Shown: positions 24,076-35,842 of the stretch, one piece after another
How positions within the stretch are numbered: the stretch's first letter is position 1
Layout: each line of letters starts with the position of its first letter
Origin: Corallium rubrum
Lineage: Eukaryota; Cnidaria; Anthozoa; Scleralcyonacea; Coralliidae
NCBI GenBank assembly: GCA_964035015.1
Contig: OZ036006.1
Coordinates: 10,680,316 to 10,744,315 of the forward strand
Direction: 5' to 3'
Length of the DNA: 64,000 nucleotides
Notes under the pieces: generated by a model
Database searches by the model: none
Told to the model about the DNA's origin: nothing
What the model saw: the letters and a program-made list of their open reading frames with translations, nothing else
Position numbers and translations under genes: made by a program

Positions 24076-25870
24076 CTATCATTTTTATTTCATCATTGTA
24101 AAGTATACCCATCTACAACCTACTGTACGAAGTCTTAACTCGAAATTCAAAAAGCAGGCGCTGTTATTGCGATTAGAAATCTTAAATTTGACGGCCGCCA
24201 TTAAAATTTCCAAAGTGCACTCTAGTGTAACTCGAGAAGGCCTTTGACGTCATTTTCTCATGCTGTAGAATTACTGTGGAATACAAGAGGTTGTCAGTGA
24301 ATGAAAAATAAAATATCCCAGCATTCCGTCAACGCACACAGTTATACAGGATTGTAGTAATGAATATGATTATATATTCTGCAGGGATTGCGCAGCATAT
24401 AAACCCAATTGACAAATCGTACGAGCAAATTGGGTTAGGTTTGTTCAGAACATAACGCGCGAACACGCGATGATGATTCCTAGTTTGTTCCAATCAATTT
24501 TCCATGAAGATTTTTAGGGCGACCTTACTACAAACAAGTGTTTTTCAGTGTAGTAATGTACCTACTATTTGAAAGATTAACAAAACTTTGGAGGCAGAGC
24601 AGTCTCGAGGTCCAAGTGAACCGTCGGAAAATATTAAAGCGAATATTTCTTGTCCCCTCACACCATACCATGCCACCATGGCACATAGTAAGTTCCATTT
24701 TACTTTTATTTAAGATTATAAAATATATCATGTAAGTAAAGCAAACGACAATGAAGGTTGAATTTGATGTATAATTGTATATATAAAATACATGTATGTA
24801 CTGACAATTCATTTAGTATTTCAATTACATGTAATACTTAAAAGAAATGCTATTAGATGTTACGAAATAGATAGCATATAAACAAGCTCAATAAATATAC
24901 AGTCTGATTTGCAAAGCAACAAAGCGTAAATACTAATCTAAATATTTAGCGGTAGAAAACATAAGAAATTTAACCAAAACAATTTACAAGCTGAAACAGT
25001 TCAGCACATTATTGCGGATGCGCCAGCTTTGTGAGCCACTGAGGCCAACTAGTTTTCTAACGTTTTCTGTCACTGTATAATTTCCAACATGAGTAAAATG
25101 CTCTCAAACTTTGAATTTCTATCTGCCAGCAGCATCTACAACGACATTCTTCGAACTTCACCATCTGGCATCAAATACAAGCTCGTCAGCTAGAGGCCTA
25201 GAGCCACATTCATACCACATAAAGATACAAACGAGCGCATCGTGAAAAACTTCTTCCTGTCTCTAGCAGACTAATGCTGTCTTTCTCAAGAAGAAACCAC
25301 GACGTCAGAATTGAAATGTTGCAGCTATATAGAAAATTCATTGTACTTTTCTTCGGCAATATCTTGTTAGTATTGGGCGATTATCGATCTCGTCAGCCGA
25401 AGCAATACAGTCATCGTTCTGGCAAATTCGGAAACCAGATTTGTCAAAATTGGCTACCAATATTCCAAACATACATTGGATGATTCCGTTTCAATCCATA
25501 GTCAGAACAACAACTAAATGATGATGAATTCGACATTTTTGTTGTCAAATTATATGCGCTCTCGTTGTTTCTTCCTTAGTCACGCAAGTCTGGGTTAAGA
25601 AAATGACGTCACAACCCTTCTCAGGTATCAGTATTCACAGTGAAGAAAATTTTAATGGCGGACGCAATTTTGAGCATTTCAAACGTTTATAACTTTAAAC
25701 CTATTGGTTTATATCGGTTCAAATTTTGTACACGGGGTATTTATATCCCAATAAAGTTCGTCGAAGTTAAATTTTGGCAGAATTTTATGGTCGATTTTTC
25801 GTCTTAGTGACACTTTAATTAACCAAGCATTTATTTATATCCTCATGCATTTATATGCATGAGATTTTCC

Positions 25871-25960
25871 AGACGTGATATATGAGCCGCTGGAATGCAA
25901 TAGTGCGGTAATGCAATTAATACCGGTACTGCCAAAATCCATCACTTTGGCGTCAAACGA
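25871..25960 (+). repeat. Block shared with the 5' flank of the 13.7-kb BTB gene
   Basis: About 85 bases, including ATATATGAGCCGCTGGAATG and CAATAGTGCGGTAATGCAAT, match 13,627-13,715 just upstream of the BTB start, with small indels. Here the block precedes the SAP/YqaJ gene instead. Confidence 0.8.
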
Positions 25961-26628
25961 TGCTGGGGGCAACACGTGCGCGCTAATTGGAAAACTCGGA
26001 CAAACAACATTGCAGCGACATAGCGAAGTGCGCGGTTTATAATCGGTATATAAATATGTGACAAAATTCGGCTGCCGTGTTATCGTTTGTGTTAAATCTT
26101 TCGTAGAATATGGAGAAAAGCGCCATAGAGAAGAAATTCAATGCTATGAAGCTCGCGGATTTAAAAAAGTATTTATTAGACCGAGGAGTGAGTGTTAATA
26201 GCTATCTTAAACCAGGGCTGGTAGCCATTGCTTGTGCCGTGGAGCAAATGAATCTTCCACTACTAACCCGAGTTAGCAAGGACGAGGAGTAGGTAAATGT
26301 AAGACAACGACTACATATACATGGTTGTCAGTTGCCAGATCCTTTCTCTATGAAAGTAGAGAACGACTTCAAGAATTCCCCTCCATTTGGCCTCTTCGAC
26401 ATCTTCAATCATCTAATATACCACTCGTCTGGGTATGATAAACAAGGTCTGGCAGCCTACAAGTCTTACGACGATTACCGCTTGTTCGACGATGGATATG
26501 TGGAATCGCTGCTTACCCTTTATCTTGAGCATGTTGGTGTTCATGTTTACGTAGGTAAGGTCAAGCCGGCGATGAGGGATAAAACAAAAGATGGCAAACA
26601 GTTTTACGACTTGTGGTTTGTTCTGGAA

Positions 26629-26635
26629 GGAAAAG
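26629..26635 (+). repeat. Target site duplication, left copy (GGAAAAG)
   Basis: GGAAAAG abuts the left TIR. The same 7 bases lie directly after the right TIR at 40157-40163. Joining the flanks through one copy keeps the YqaJ gene in frame (LEGK followed by GASRGS). Confidence 0.9.
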
Positions 26636-27572
26636 CATAGGTAGCCCAAACACAGTTTGTGAGTAATAAATACTCCTTTATTTACATTTCCAATGTTATA
26701 TTTCGTGCTTTTAGACTGTAAAAATGCATACTATAAACATGTGATTGTCCACAACATAAATATTATGTATATCACTCATTTGTAGACTACAGAGCTGTAT
26801 TTCAAAGGCTGTACTTCAAAATCTTCGTCTGGTATTTATATATTTACTTGACGTACCCCCTGTGGTGTTCAGCTCTTTAAACCGTCGCCTAAGTATTGAC
26901 TGTTGTTATATCAGTATTTTTTTACTCTAAATATACACAAAAGTCTAGTATACTGTTCAGATAAACTCCCTAGATAATGTAGCATCTAACAGGCACAATA
27001 AACAAATTTACTTACGACATGAGCGGTCTGAAAGCGCGCTTGAATACCAACGGTCGCTGCGGCCAACGCGGCGGAGGAGCAGAAGAGGGAAGAGAAAGAA
27101 AAGGTTGGCAAGCGTCATGCCAGTCTCGCGTTACATGATCGCCAATAATGCCGTCTAACTCCGCTCCACGGAAATTTCCACCGACAAGATTATGGCCATT
27201 TATCAAATGATCACTGTGCTTCTAAGCCAAGCAGTTCTTTTGAAAAAAAATTATTTCGTTAACCAGAAATTTCGCTTCAAATCACAGCGACATGCCTCCA
27301 ATTTGCGATGTGACTAGGCGTGGGGTGAACAAGGTTCACAACGGAAGATTTTCAAATTCAAATCTCGCGCGTTATTGGTTTATCGTAATTAGATTAAAAC
27401 GCGCTTTGAGCATTTCCAGGGGGTGGACTTATCGGGTAACAAAACTGGTTGTAGTAACTGTGGCAGTTTCGGAGTTCGATGGCGCGTTCACGTTCTCGTG
27501 GCGCGCTTTGACGACACAGTGAAAGTATGGAGGATGATCGGATCGAAGCGCACTCCTCTAGCCAGGAACCTT
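26636..27572 (+). repeat. Left 937-bp TIR with promoter and start codon
   Basis: Equal in length to the right TIR, and the reading frames inside are identical in both. I noted four substitutions by eye (near 26,655, 26,740, 26,790 and 26,878). The innermost 46 bases are coding: ATG at 27527 and the first 15 codons of the helicase. The promoter must lie upstream of 27527 and therefore within the TIR or beyond it. Confidence 0.9.
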
Positions 27573-30500
27573 TACGGTAAGTTTTAAACTTTTCATTTAC
27601 TATTTACTGTCGGTTTTATATAACAAACATTCAACAATATATTGGTCGATAGCCAATACCATGTGTTCAATGCCGTTTAGACATGAATATGTATGAAGCT
27701 TTTCTATACAAAATGATTGCCTTTAATCTTTATCCAGTGCACGCACTGGTTTTATCGCGTAAACTGTAAAGAAGTAATAAACTTGTTAACTGACGCCCAA
27801 ACGTTAAAAAGAACGACCAATTTGTGTCCGATCGCTTGAAAGTGTTCATGCTGCTGTTTGTGTATTGTGTATTGGAATGCTGTTTGTGTATTGGCGTGGT
27901 CTTCAATAGTGTCAAATTGCCCAAACATTTACCTAATAGATTTACTGGTTCTTATACACAGGTTTTTACTGAATTCACACATGTTGAATATCTAATCTCT
28001 TCTATCCCTAGCAAGTCACTGATTTACCGGGCGGAAATCGTAATCGCAAAATGAATATAAGAGCCCAGCTCAAAATTTTAAAATGCAATACCATAACGAA
28101 AGGAAACCATTTAAAACAAAATATATGTATTGACGTTTCGTTACTTAACCAGTAACATCTTCAGAATGAATTAAAGATTACATAGAGAAAATAACATTTT
28201 AAAATGCAAATTTATTCCATGTATTATTGTTAATAATTAATATACATGAAAAAATTTCTCAATTCTGATTGGCTGAGGGCAGTGCAATTTCATTGAAACA
28301 CAGTGCCAAAAAATGAAATTCATGCAATGTTTGGAAATTTTTTTAAATTTGTGCAAAAATCATTCTTGACTAGAAGAAAACCTCTTCCTGTTAAATTTTT
28401 TTTCATGCATGTTATTTGCACAAAGCATTTTGATTTTGAAAGATTTTCTTCATGCTAAATTTTTTCATGTACATTATTAATAAGTAATAGCATGTTCTCT
28501 CGTGGAATTTGAAAAACACACACTCGTGAGTTTTTCAAAGACCTCAAATAGCACTTGTTCTTCGGACTCATGCAATTTTGATAGTCTTTGAAAAACTCAC
28601 TCGTGCATGTTTTTTCCAAATTGCACTCAAAGCCATGCTATTACCTATACAAATCTAATTGTAATTACAGTTTACAGTACACTATTTTTTATATATTTTA
28701 GATTAACAGAAGATCAAGAAAGATTGTGTGCCCTTGCACTTAAAGGCCACAACATTTGTATAACTGGGAAGGCAGGGACAGGAAAGTCAGTGCTTGTGGC
28801 CCATTTGCAAAGGTATTTAGCAAGACTTGGCAAAAATGTTGTCATCATATGTTCAAGTGGTTTATCATGTAAGGTTTACCAAGAGGGGTATGTGAGAACA
28901 GTTCATTCACATTATGGTCTTCAAACTGCAGAACTTCCTTTTGAAAGACTTATTGACAGATCCCTTAGAAGAAACAATGTGGACAATCAGGTGAAGTCTG
29001 CAGATGTAGTCATTTGGGATGAGGTTTCAATGTCCAGTCAAAGGATACTTGAAATTGTTAACAGAATCCAGCATTTGGTGTTACAGGCCAGCAAACCTTT
29101 TGGCGGAACACAATTTGTCCTTATTGGTGATTTCTGGCAGTTGAGTCCTATTACAAGTGCAATCGATGGTGGAAATTTTGCATTTATGTCAGAAATCTTC
29201 AACATTGCCTTTCCTCATCGGTTTGAGTTGACAAGCATCATTCGACAAGATCATTCCCAACAGGCATTAATAAATGCATTAGAAGATCTGAGGCATGCCA
29301 GGTGCACTGATGAATCAGAGGTGTACATCCGTACTTTGTCAAGAGAAATGTCAAGAGAAATACAAGCTGAAGGAACTTTGCACATTTTCTTCAAGAGATT
29401 GCCAGTAGAAATCCACAATTTCAATGTTTTACTTAGCATGCCTGGTAGAATGTTCACATTACATGCTGAAGATAAGGGGAACATTGCTAAATTGGATGTC
29501 ACCATTGCAAAGACCATACATTTGAAAGAGGGTTGTAAAGTCATGCTGCTGTACAACATAAATAAAGACCTGAGGAATGGTTCAACTGGTGTTATCTGCA
29601 GAATTGAAGAGGATAGTCTTCTAGTTAACTTTCTAAAAGTTGGCCTGCAGCAGATTACCCGCCAAACATGGTTTGCCACTGGAAGGTCAGGAAAAGTTTT
29701 GGGTAGCCGTGTGCAGTTTCCAATTGTGCCATGCTATGCAGTCACAGTACACAAGTCACAAGGCATGACACTGGACAGTGCTGTGGTCCACTGTTCCAAG
29801 GAATTTGTTCATGGACAAACCTATGTGGCAATGTCAAGAGTAAAGAAGGAAGAGCAGTTACAAGTTGTTGGCTTTAGGAAATCGTTTCTTTTGCCATTGC
29901 CTCAGGAACTCTTGATGTTTGATCCAACACACAACACAATGTTTTTGGAAGACCAAACATGCTGCAACAATCGTGTTGTTGAAGAGAACTTATTTCTTGT
30001 GCACGACCGGGAAGATGAAGTGACAACTCCAGAAGCTGAAGATCCTATTGCTGATGAGATTCAAGAATCAGCGGCAAGGGAGTATTATGAACAGATAGAA
30101 GATGCTGTGCCTGTAAACCTGGAAGATGTTCTCATTTCACTGGATGAAATGACCAACAAGCTGTCATCACCCCCAGAATCATTTGATCATCAAGGCTTTC
30201 TGCAAAATTTCTTATTCAATCATGATGATCCTCTCTCCACTGGGATCAATGAGGCAGTTCATTTTGGTGTATCAAACCTCGACAATTTCAAGTTGCTGAT
30301 CAACATCATCTGGTGTAGGATTTTTCTTCTTTTTAAAGAGTTCTTGTTTGAGAATGTGGACACTGTTCAAATGACAAACAAGAACTTTTTCGAGGCCACT
30401 GCTAAGATTAATGGAATGTTCCTGTCAAGTGAATACAGAAGAGATATCACAACAGCTTTTGGTGAATCCTGCTGGCAAAATATCACCCCTGGCCAACAAG

Positions 30501-31969
30501 CTATTGGTGCTCAGATGGTCCATGGTTTGTTTCAGCTTTTCATACATGAAATTGCTGAATGTATCCGACAGGTTGAGGTGTCTGAACCTGTTCAATTCTC
30601 TGTTGAACAGATGAATGATACTGGAAAGGGGAAGGTGCGCTACATTGGTGGATGGGCTGTGCGAAAAGTTCTCCAGTCAAACCGAAGATACATTGTGGAC
30701 AACAAATTTTCCACTAATGCTGATGTTAGAATGAGACTGGCCAGAGAATGGCGCAAAGCAGAGCTGTTGGAAAATGATGTGATAGTGCAATTTGAAGCTC
30801 TTTCACGTACCACAGAGGCTGTTGAAACCCTTAATGTCACTGAGGCAAAGCAATTTCGTGGCAGAGGTCTTCTTCATATCAGTGATGAAGCATATAGATT
30901 CTTTCTTCTGCTAGAACAGCGAAGAGTTGACCAGATCAATGACTACAGACTTCTTCATGAACAGATTAACATGGTGGAAGCTGGATTGGTCAATATCCGT
31001 AACAATGAAGAGCTGCAGGCTAAATTTCAAGAGCTGTTTAAAACTAGCACAAAAGAAGATGAGGTGTGTAGAACAGTAAATGTATATGTACAAAAAATAA
31101 TAGTACAAAAATATACATATCAACACAGTATGTTACTATACATTTTCTAAAAGCTAGGTTTCAGCACATTCCCAACAAATATTTTATCTGTGTACATGTT
31201 TTGTATAAGTAAATATAGTAAGTTTCTTATTAACATCAAAATCTGGTATGTGGGTTTACCAGAACAGTTCTACCTTCTTTTAATTATCAGGCCTAAATTC
31301 ATTTAATTCTTATAGAATATCATAATACAAAGACCACTCTGTACAACCAATATCCGAACTTGCTGAAGAAAATTTTGGAACATTTCTAAAAGCAATTTCG
31401 ACCAATTCAGGTAGTCTACTACCTTAACATATAAATTAAGCTTATGTTAATGTTCAATTTTTATGTACATGTAGGTGTTGATTCGAGACATCTTTGAAGC
31501 AGTTGTAACAAGATACATTCGGATGGGTGTTGGGCAATATCTCAAAGATTTCAGAAGAGATTACAAGTTGAAAAAGGTTGCTGCTCACAGGCATGCAGTT
31601 ATGCAACGAAAAGAGAAGTCACGTGAGAAAAGCCAGAAGGTGCTGATACCACACATCGAGCAAGACATGAGTCCAGGAAAGAGAACATCACATGCTCGCC
31701 TGGTTTCCTTCCTTTCAGAATTCAGGGAAGCAGGCTTGGTAAACGCATACACCAAGGCAGAGCTCGTAAAATTATGCAAGGCTTACAACATTCAGGTTCG
31801 TACCAACTGGGTCAAAAAGAAAATGTGTAGTGAACTTGCCAAGTCAATTATGACAAACAACAATATCCCAGTATATCAATTGCTGAACAGCTACTGTGTT
31901 GTTCCAGCATCCAATAACAGTCAAGTTGCTCCTAACACTGTACCTGGGATAAGACTGCGAAGAATTTGA
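27527..31969 (+). CDS. Pif1-type SF1B DNA helicase with SAP-like C-terminus
   Basis: Exon 1 (27527-27576) encodes MEDDRIEAHSSSQEPL and ends in phase 2 at a GTAAGT donor. Exon 2 (28702-31063) restores the frame (LTEDQERLCALAL). Helicase motifs: Walker A GKAGTGKS, Walker B VVIWDEVSM, GDFWQLSPI, and the C-terminal motif AVTVHKSQGMTLDSAVV with YVAMSR. These are characteristic of Pif1/RecD-type 5'-3' helicases. A 400-residue extension follows (including KVRYIGGWAVRKVLQ). Exon 3 (31475-31969) is basic and ends with a SAP-like segment (YTKAELVKLCKAYNIQ). A possible extra exon at 31316-31410 has good splice sites but contains a TAA. The intron at 27577-28701 holds MITE-like sequence. It likely acts on DNA during transposition or repair, by inference. 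Confidence 0.85.
28115..28620. repeat. Repeat insertions in the helicase first intron
   Basis: GACGTTTCGTTACTTAACC with CATCTTCAGAATG near 28,130-28,175 resembles a motif dispersed in invertebrate retroelements. 28,255-28,615 contains hairpin halves (CTCGTGAGTTTTTCAAAGAC against GTCTTTGAAAAACTCACTCG) typical of a MITE. Confidence 0.45.
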
Positions 31970-32879
31970 AAACATTTATTGTAACTTACAGTACAAACTA
32001 AACTTACTTATATTGCAGTATTAAAAGTAAGGTTATGAAGAGAAAATTATTTATGATAATCTGACAATGCCAAAGTCAACCAAAAAATGTTGACTCCAGT
32101 GGGATTCGAACCTGCACCTTCGGGAAATTTCAATTGACTTTGGCAGTGTCTCTGAGGATAATTGTGAAAAAGAAGTAAGGTTATATTATGTACATGTATA
32201 TCGATGTACACTGTTTAATCCATTCCTGCCTAGATGGCCTCCCCTTGACCAAAAAACTCTCTGGTGTTAGCCAGAGTAAAAGGAATAGGTTAATTTTGAT
32301 ACGGTATAGTTTCTTAAGAAATGTGTTTACTGACTGAGATAAAGTGCTGTACAGTAGATTCTTAAGCTATTCTTGCCCAGATCAGTAGTCAGAGTAAAAT
32401 TATTACAGGCCAGCTAGACAGGAATGGGTTAACTGAGATGTTAATGCTATTATTTTGTAAAATAATTCCTTTGATTATTTGTAATATTACTGTACCGGTA
32501 CAAGTTTTGGTATTTAGAACTGTTATGCTAATGATTAAGGTACATGTAATTGTTACACTTAATGATAATTATTGTAAATATTGGTACATTTAAAAAAATA
32601 TTGACCCTAATAATGTATGTATTAATACAGATACATCAGATTACTGTATCTGGTACTCAGGGATGACATATTTGTTCTTACAAAAATATTCCAGTAATTG
32701 TGTTTGTTATCCCTACATGTAAAAGAATCCATTTTAAGAACCCTTAATTTTTTTATTCCACAAAATACATTTAATTATTCATATTCATCCCATAAAATTG
32801 AAAACACAATTACCGAATAATTTTGTTGACCAAGTAAGAATAATAAAGCTTTCCCCTCAGTTTGGTGTTATACATGTAT
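31970..32879. other. Space between convergent helicase and transposase genes
   Basis: Holds a truncated tRNA-derived SINE on the minus strand at about 32,085-32,160 (box B GGTTCGAATCCC; no box A found) and AT-rich sequence. Both genes should terminate here. I see no further coding sequence. Confidence 0.55.
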
Positions 32880-35776
32880 TTATTGAGTATTATTTTTCTT
32901 CCTGGAGATATGGCCCATGGGAAGCTGAGCTTCAGTATCATTCTTTTCAATGCCTGTGTTGCTTTTCCTACTAATTATTGACTGCCCAAAGATAACTGCA
33001 TTCTGTGTGCTCTGTGTGAGTAAGTAGGTTGGGTTTTCATTTTGGGCATTAGCTCCTCTCAATTGAGAAAAATGATTTTCACATGCATCCTGGTTGACAA
33101 TGGCTGGTCGTACAATTGCTTCAGGGAACTTGGACAATTTATAGCTCACCATGGCAATAAATCCTTGAATCAATGATTGCAAGTCAAACCATAGTTTGTG
33201 TGAAATGAATTCCTTACCGTCCTGACACTGAGAGTTCCATTTCTTGAAAAAGTCAAGACACTTCTTCATATTTACAAGACGTCTGTCCTGAACACTATAT
33301 ATGAAGTGCTTGTCATTAAAAAGTTCCACCAGATGGCTTGTGTGCATGAGGAACTCTAATGTGAAGTCCAATCTACTGGAATTTTGTCCTGTTTTGTCCA
33401 CATGCTCCTTGTATGACTACAGAAAAAAGCAATATCTTACTAAAATATTATACTGTTTTCTCCTTTCTTCCCAGTGGCTGGGGAGGGGGTTGTCAATGTT
33501 GCTGCTGCTTTACAAACTGTATGCACATGTTACATCATGTACATACAGAAATTATATATCCAGTACAGTACTGCAGTACAGCCACAGTGTAACCATGAAA
33601 ACAAGACAGAACCAATTCATAGGCATAACTTGGCACAAAATTGCTTTAAACATACTGCAGTGTAATGCATTGTCTTGCAGAGTGCAACTGTTCTTATACG
33701 TATTATTAACTTCAACGGCAGAGTGCCTCGAATGGATCTTTGAGTCCCATTTGTGCTCTTCTTGCTTGGGTAATAGCATCCAATAAAGTTGTTAAAAAAA
33801 CAGCAAAGATGGTTCGGAGGTACAGTAGTTTAATCTGCAGATAGTCAATGTGCAGTCTGTGACACTCTACTGTACCCATCTGTGTTTGCTTCAGACTTCT
33901 GCAGATTGCCAGCAGGTAACTGAGTCTGGCTAAAGCATGGGTATTCATATAAACTACGAATTTCCATTATCTGGGTCACATAACCCAAACAAAAACCCTA
34001 ATCGGTAATCTGTAACAGGGTTTACATGCTACAGTGTAGCTTATATACTACCTGACCCACCAAATTAGACTGAGTGTATAAATAAGCTTATCTGCTTTTG
34101 GGCACTGACATAGAATGCCTGTGATTTAGTAAAACTCTAACTGCACAGTTACTTGTTGGCAATACTGTATTCCCACACATCGTATGTTTGGGAGGAGGGC
34201 AAATGCCATGCATCTGGCACTCTGACATCCCAAAAACACTAAAGCACATACTGGGTACAAGAACAGTAGACAAAATAAAAAAATTAATTTCTGTGACCTA
34301 CAGTAACATGTACACAACCCCATACATAAATATTTATGGCTGGCATACATTACCTGCATAAGAAACAACATTTTCTTATCCAAAACATCTTCTGCCAGAT
34401 GGTTTCTCATTCTAGAGCTTGGTGTAAGGCTAAAGTGCTCTTCAGTGAGTTTTTCATGGATGTGCAATGATGTTGTACTTTGATCCCAATTGTATGCCTC
34501 TTTCCAGTGAGACCAAAGCATCTGTTTCCCATTGAATATCAAACACCTTGGACTGGCAGTTCTGCAACTCTTCTCCACATTATTTCTCAACTTTTTAAAG
34601 TTGTGCTATAAAAATTTGATCAAGCAGATAATTAACCACAAACCAGTATTAATTTCTAACAAAAACACCTGTACTAATGGCTAGTAGTCATACTGTACAT
34701 GTAATATTGTTTTGGTGGGGGATTACATGTACCTTGCCAGCTACTGGTACATGTACCCGTCAAAAGTAAAACTGTCTGGAATCAGAGTAAAATTATAAGT
34801 TTGTCAAATGGCATTATGGCAACAACAGAACTACAGAAGGTAAAAGGTTAATTGGGCAAAAAAACATTAGAGACACCTGTACACATAATTATTACTCTCC
34901 ACAATCTAAAACAAGGTTATAAAACCCAATTTATATGGTAAGGATAATTATAAATAATTGTAAACCCCCACAATTTGTGATTTTATAAGAATAATACGGT
35001 ATAATACCCCTTACTATTTTTACCTTACAATCCATAATAAAGAACATAGGATCTCCATTATATACATTGTAGCCTTGAAAATTAATATCCCAGGGATTAA
35101 TGCATCCAGGAAAATGCATTTTAATAAGTTGGCGATTAGATTCTCCACCATCACTAATAAGGTAGTAAACACTATAAAACACAAAAAAAATCATTAAATT
35201 ACATTTGTTACCACTGTATTCTACTGCATCACAAAACATTCAAAGACAAACATTTTAGTGAAGTGTGCCGAAAAGAACACAGAGAAATTAAGAATGCATG
35301 TTCACTTGTATGAATGGATATATATATATATATATATAGTTTTCAAAAACAAATCAAGGTTTTAAAAATATTTAATTTTTTCACATGACGTGTGCAAAAC
35401 CTCTATACCATGTTTTTATTATTGTATAAAATTGTTTTCTATTTCTTTTATAACTTCTGACTCATGTATGTATATATATACATATACATATACATATACA
35501 ATATGAGTAGCCGTGTTGTATACGATTTACAACCACGAGCCGTAGACGAGTGGTTTTAAATCGTATACAACACGGACACGAATATTGTATATCACTTATC
35601 CAACGTCTAGGCTAGTTATTTCGTGTTTTACTAAAATTTTCAAGATAAAAGTGAATCTGGCTGAGAAAATCTAACTTAAAGTTTATGCAAACTAGGACGA
35701 TGTTGTATCAGATATACAACCTCCTTCACGGTCATGATTTCTTTTGTGTTTTCTTCATGAATTATTAATGAGTTGG

Positions 35777-35842
<66 letters not shown>

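Larger units (their letters stand above)
18470..25860. other. Gene-poor stretch of repeats and hairpins
   Basis: No frame longer than about 100 codons resembles a protein. Contents: C- and G-homopolymer runs (18,600, 20,390, 21,725), a palindrome at 20,640-20,712, hairpins at 23,074-23,185 and 23,962-24,075, and fragments resembling the ends of hAT-type MITEs (CAGGGGCGGATACAGG near 20,376). A fragment near 22,285 (CCCGAGTGAACGCC) also occurs at about 47,695. Exons of unrecognised genes cannot be excluded. Confidence 0.5.

Noticed and set aside
27012-27206. Small gene in the TIR (MINGHNLVGG frame), repeated at 39586-39780
   Set aside because: The frame is duplicated only because it lies in the TIR. 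It points away from both cargo genes and has no recognisable domain. It is weakly possible as a short peptide but unsupported.
32880-33401. A stand-alone 173-residue gene
   Set aside because: The frame extends to an acceptor at 33416 and continues the P-like transposase from the exon at 34605-34354 in phase.
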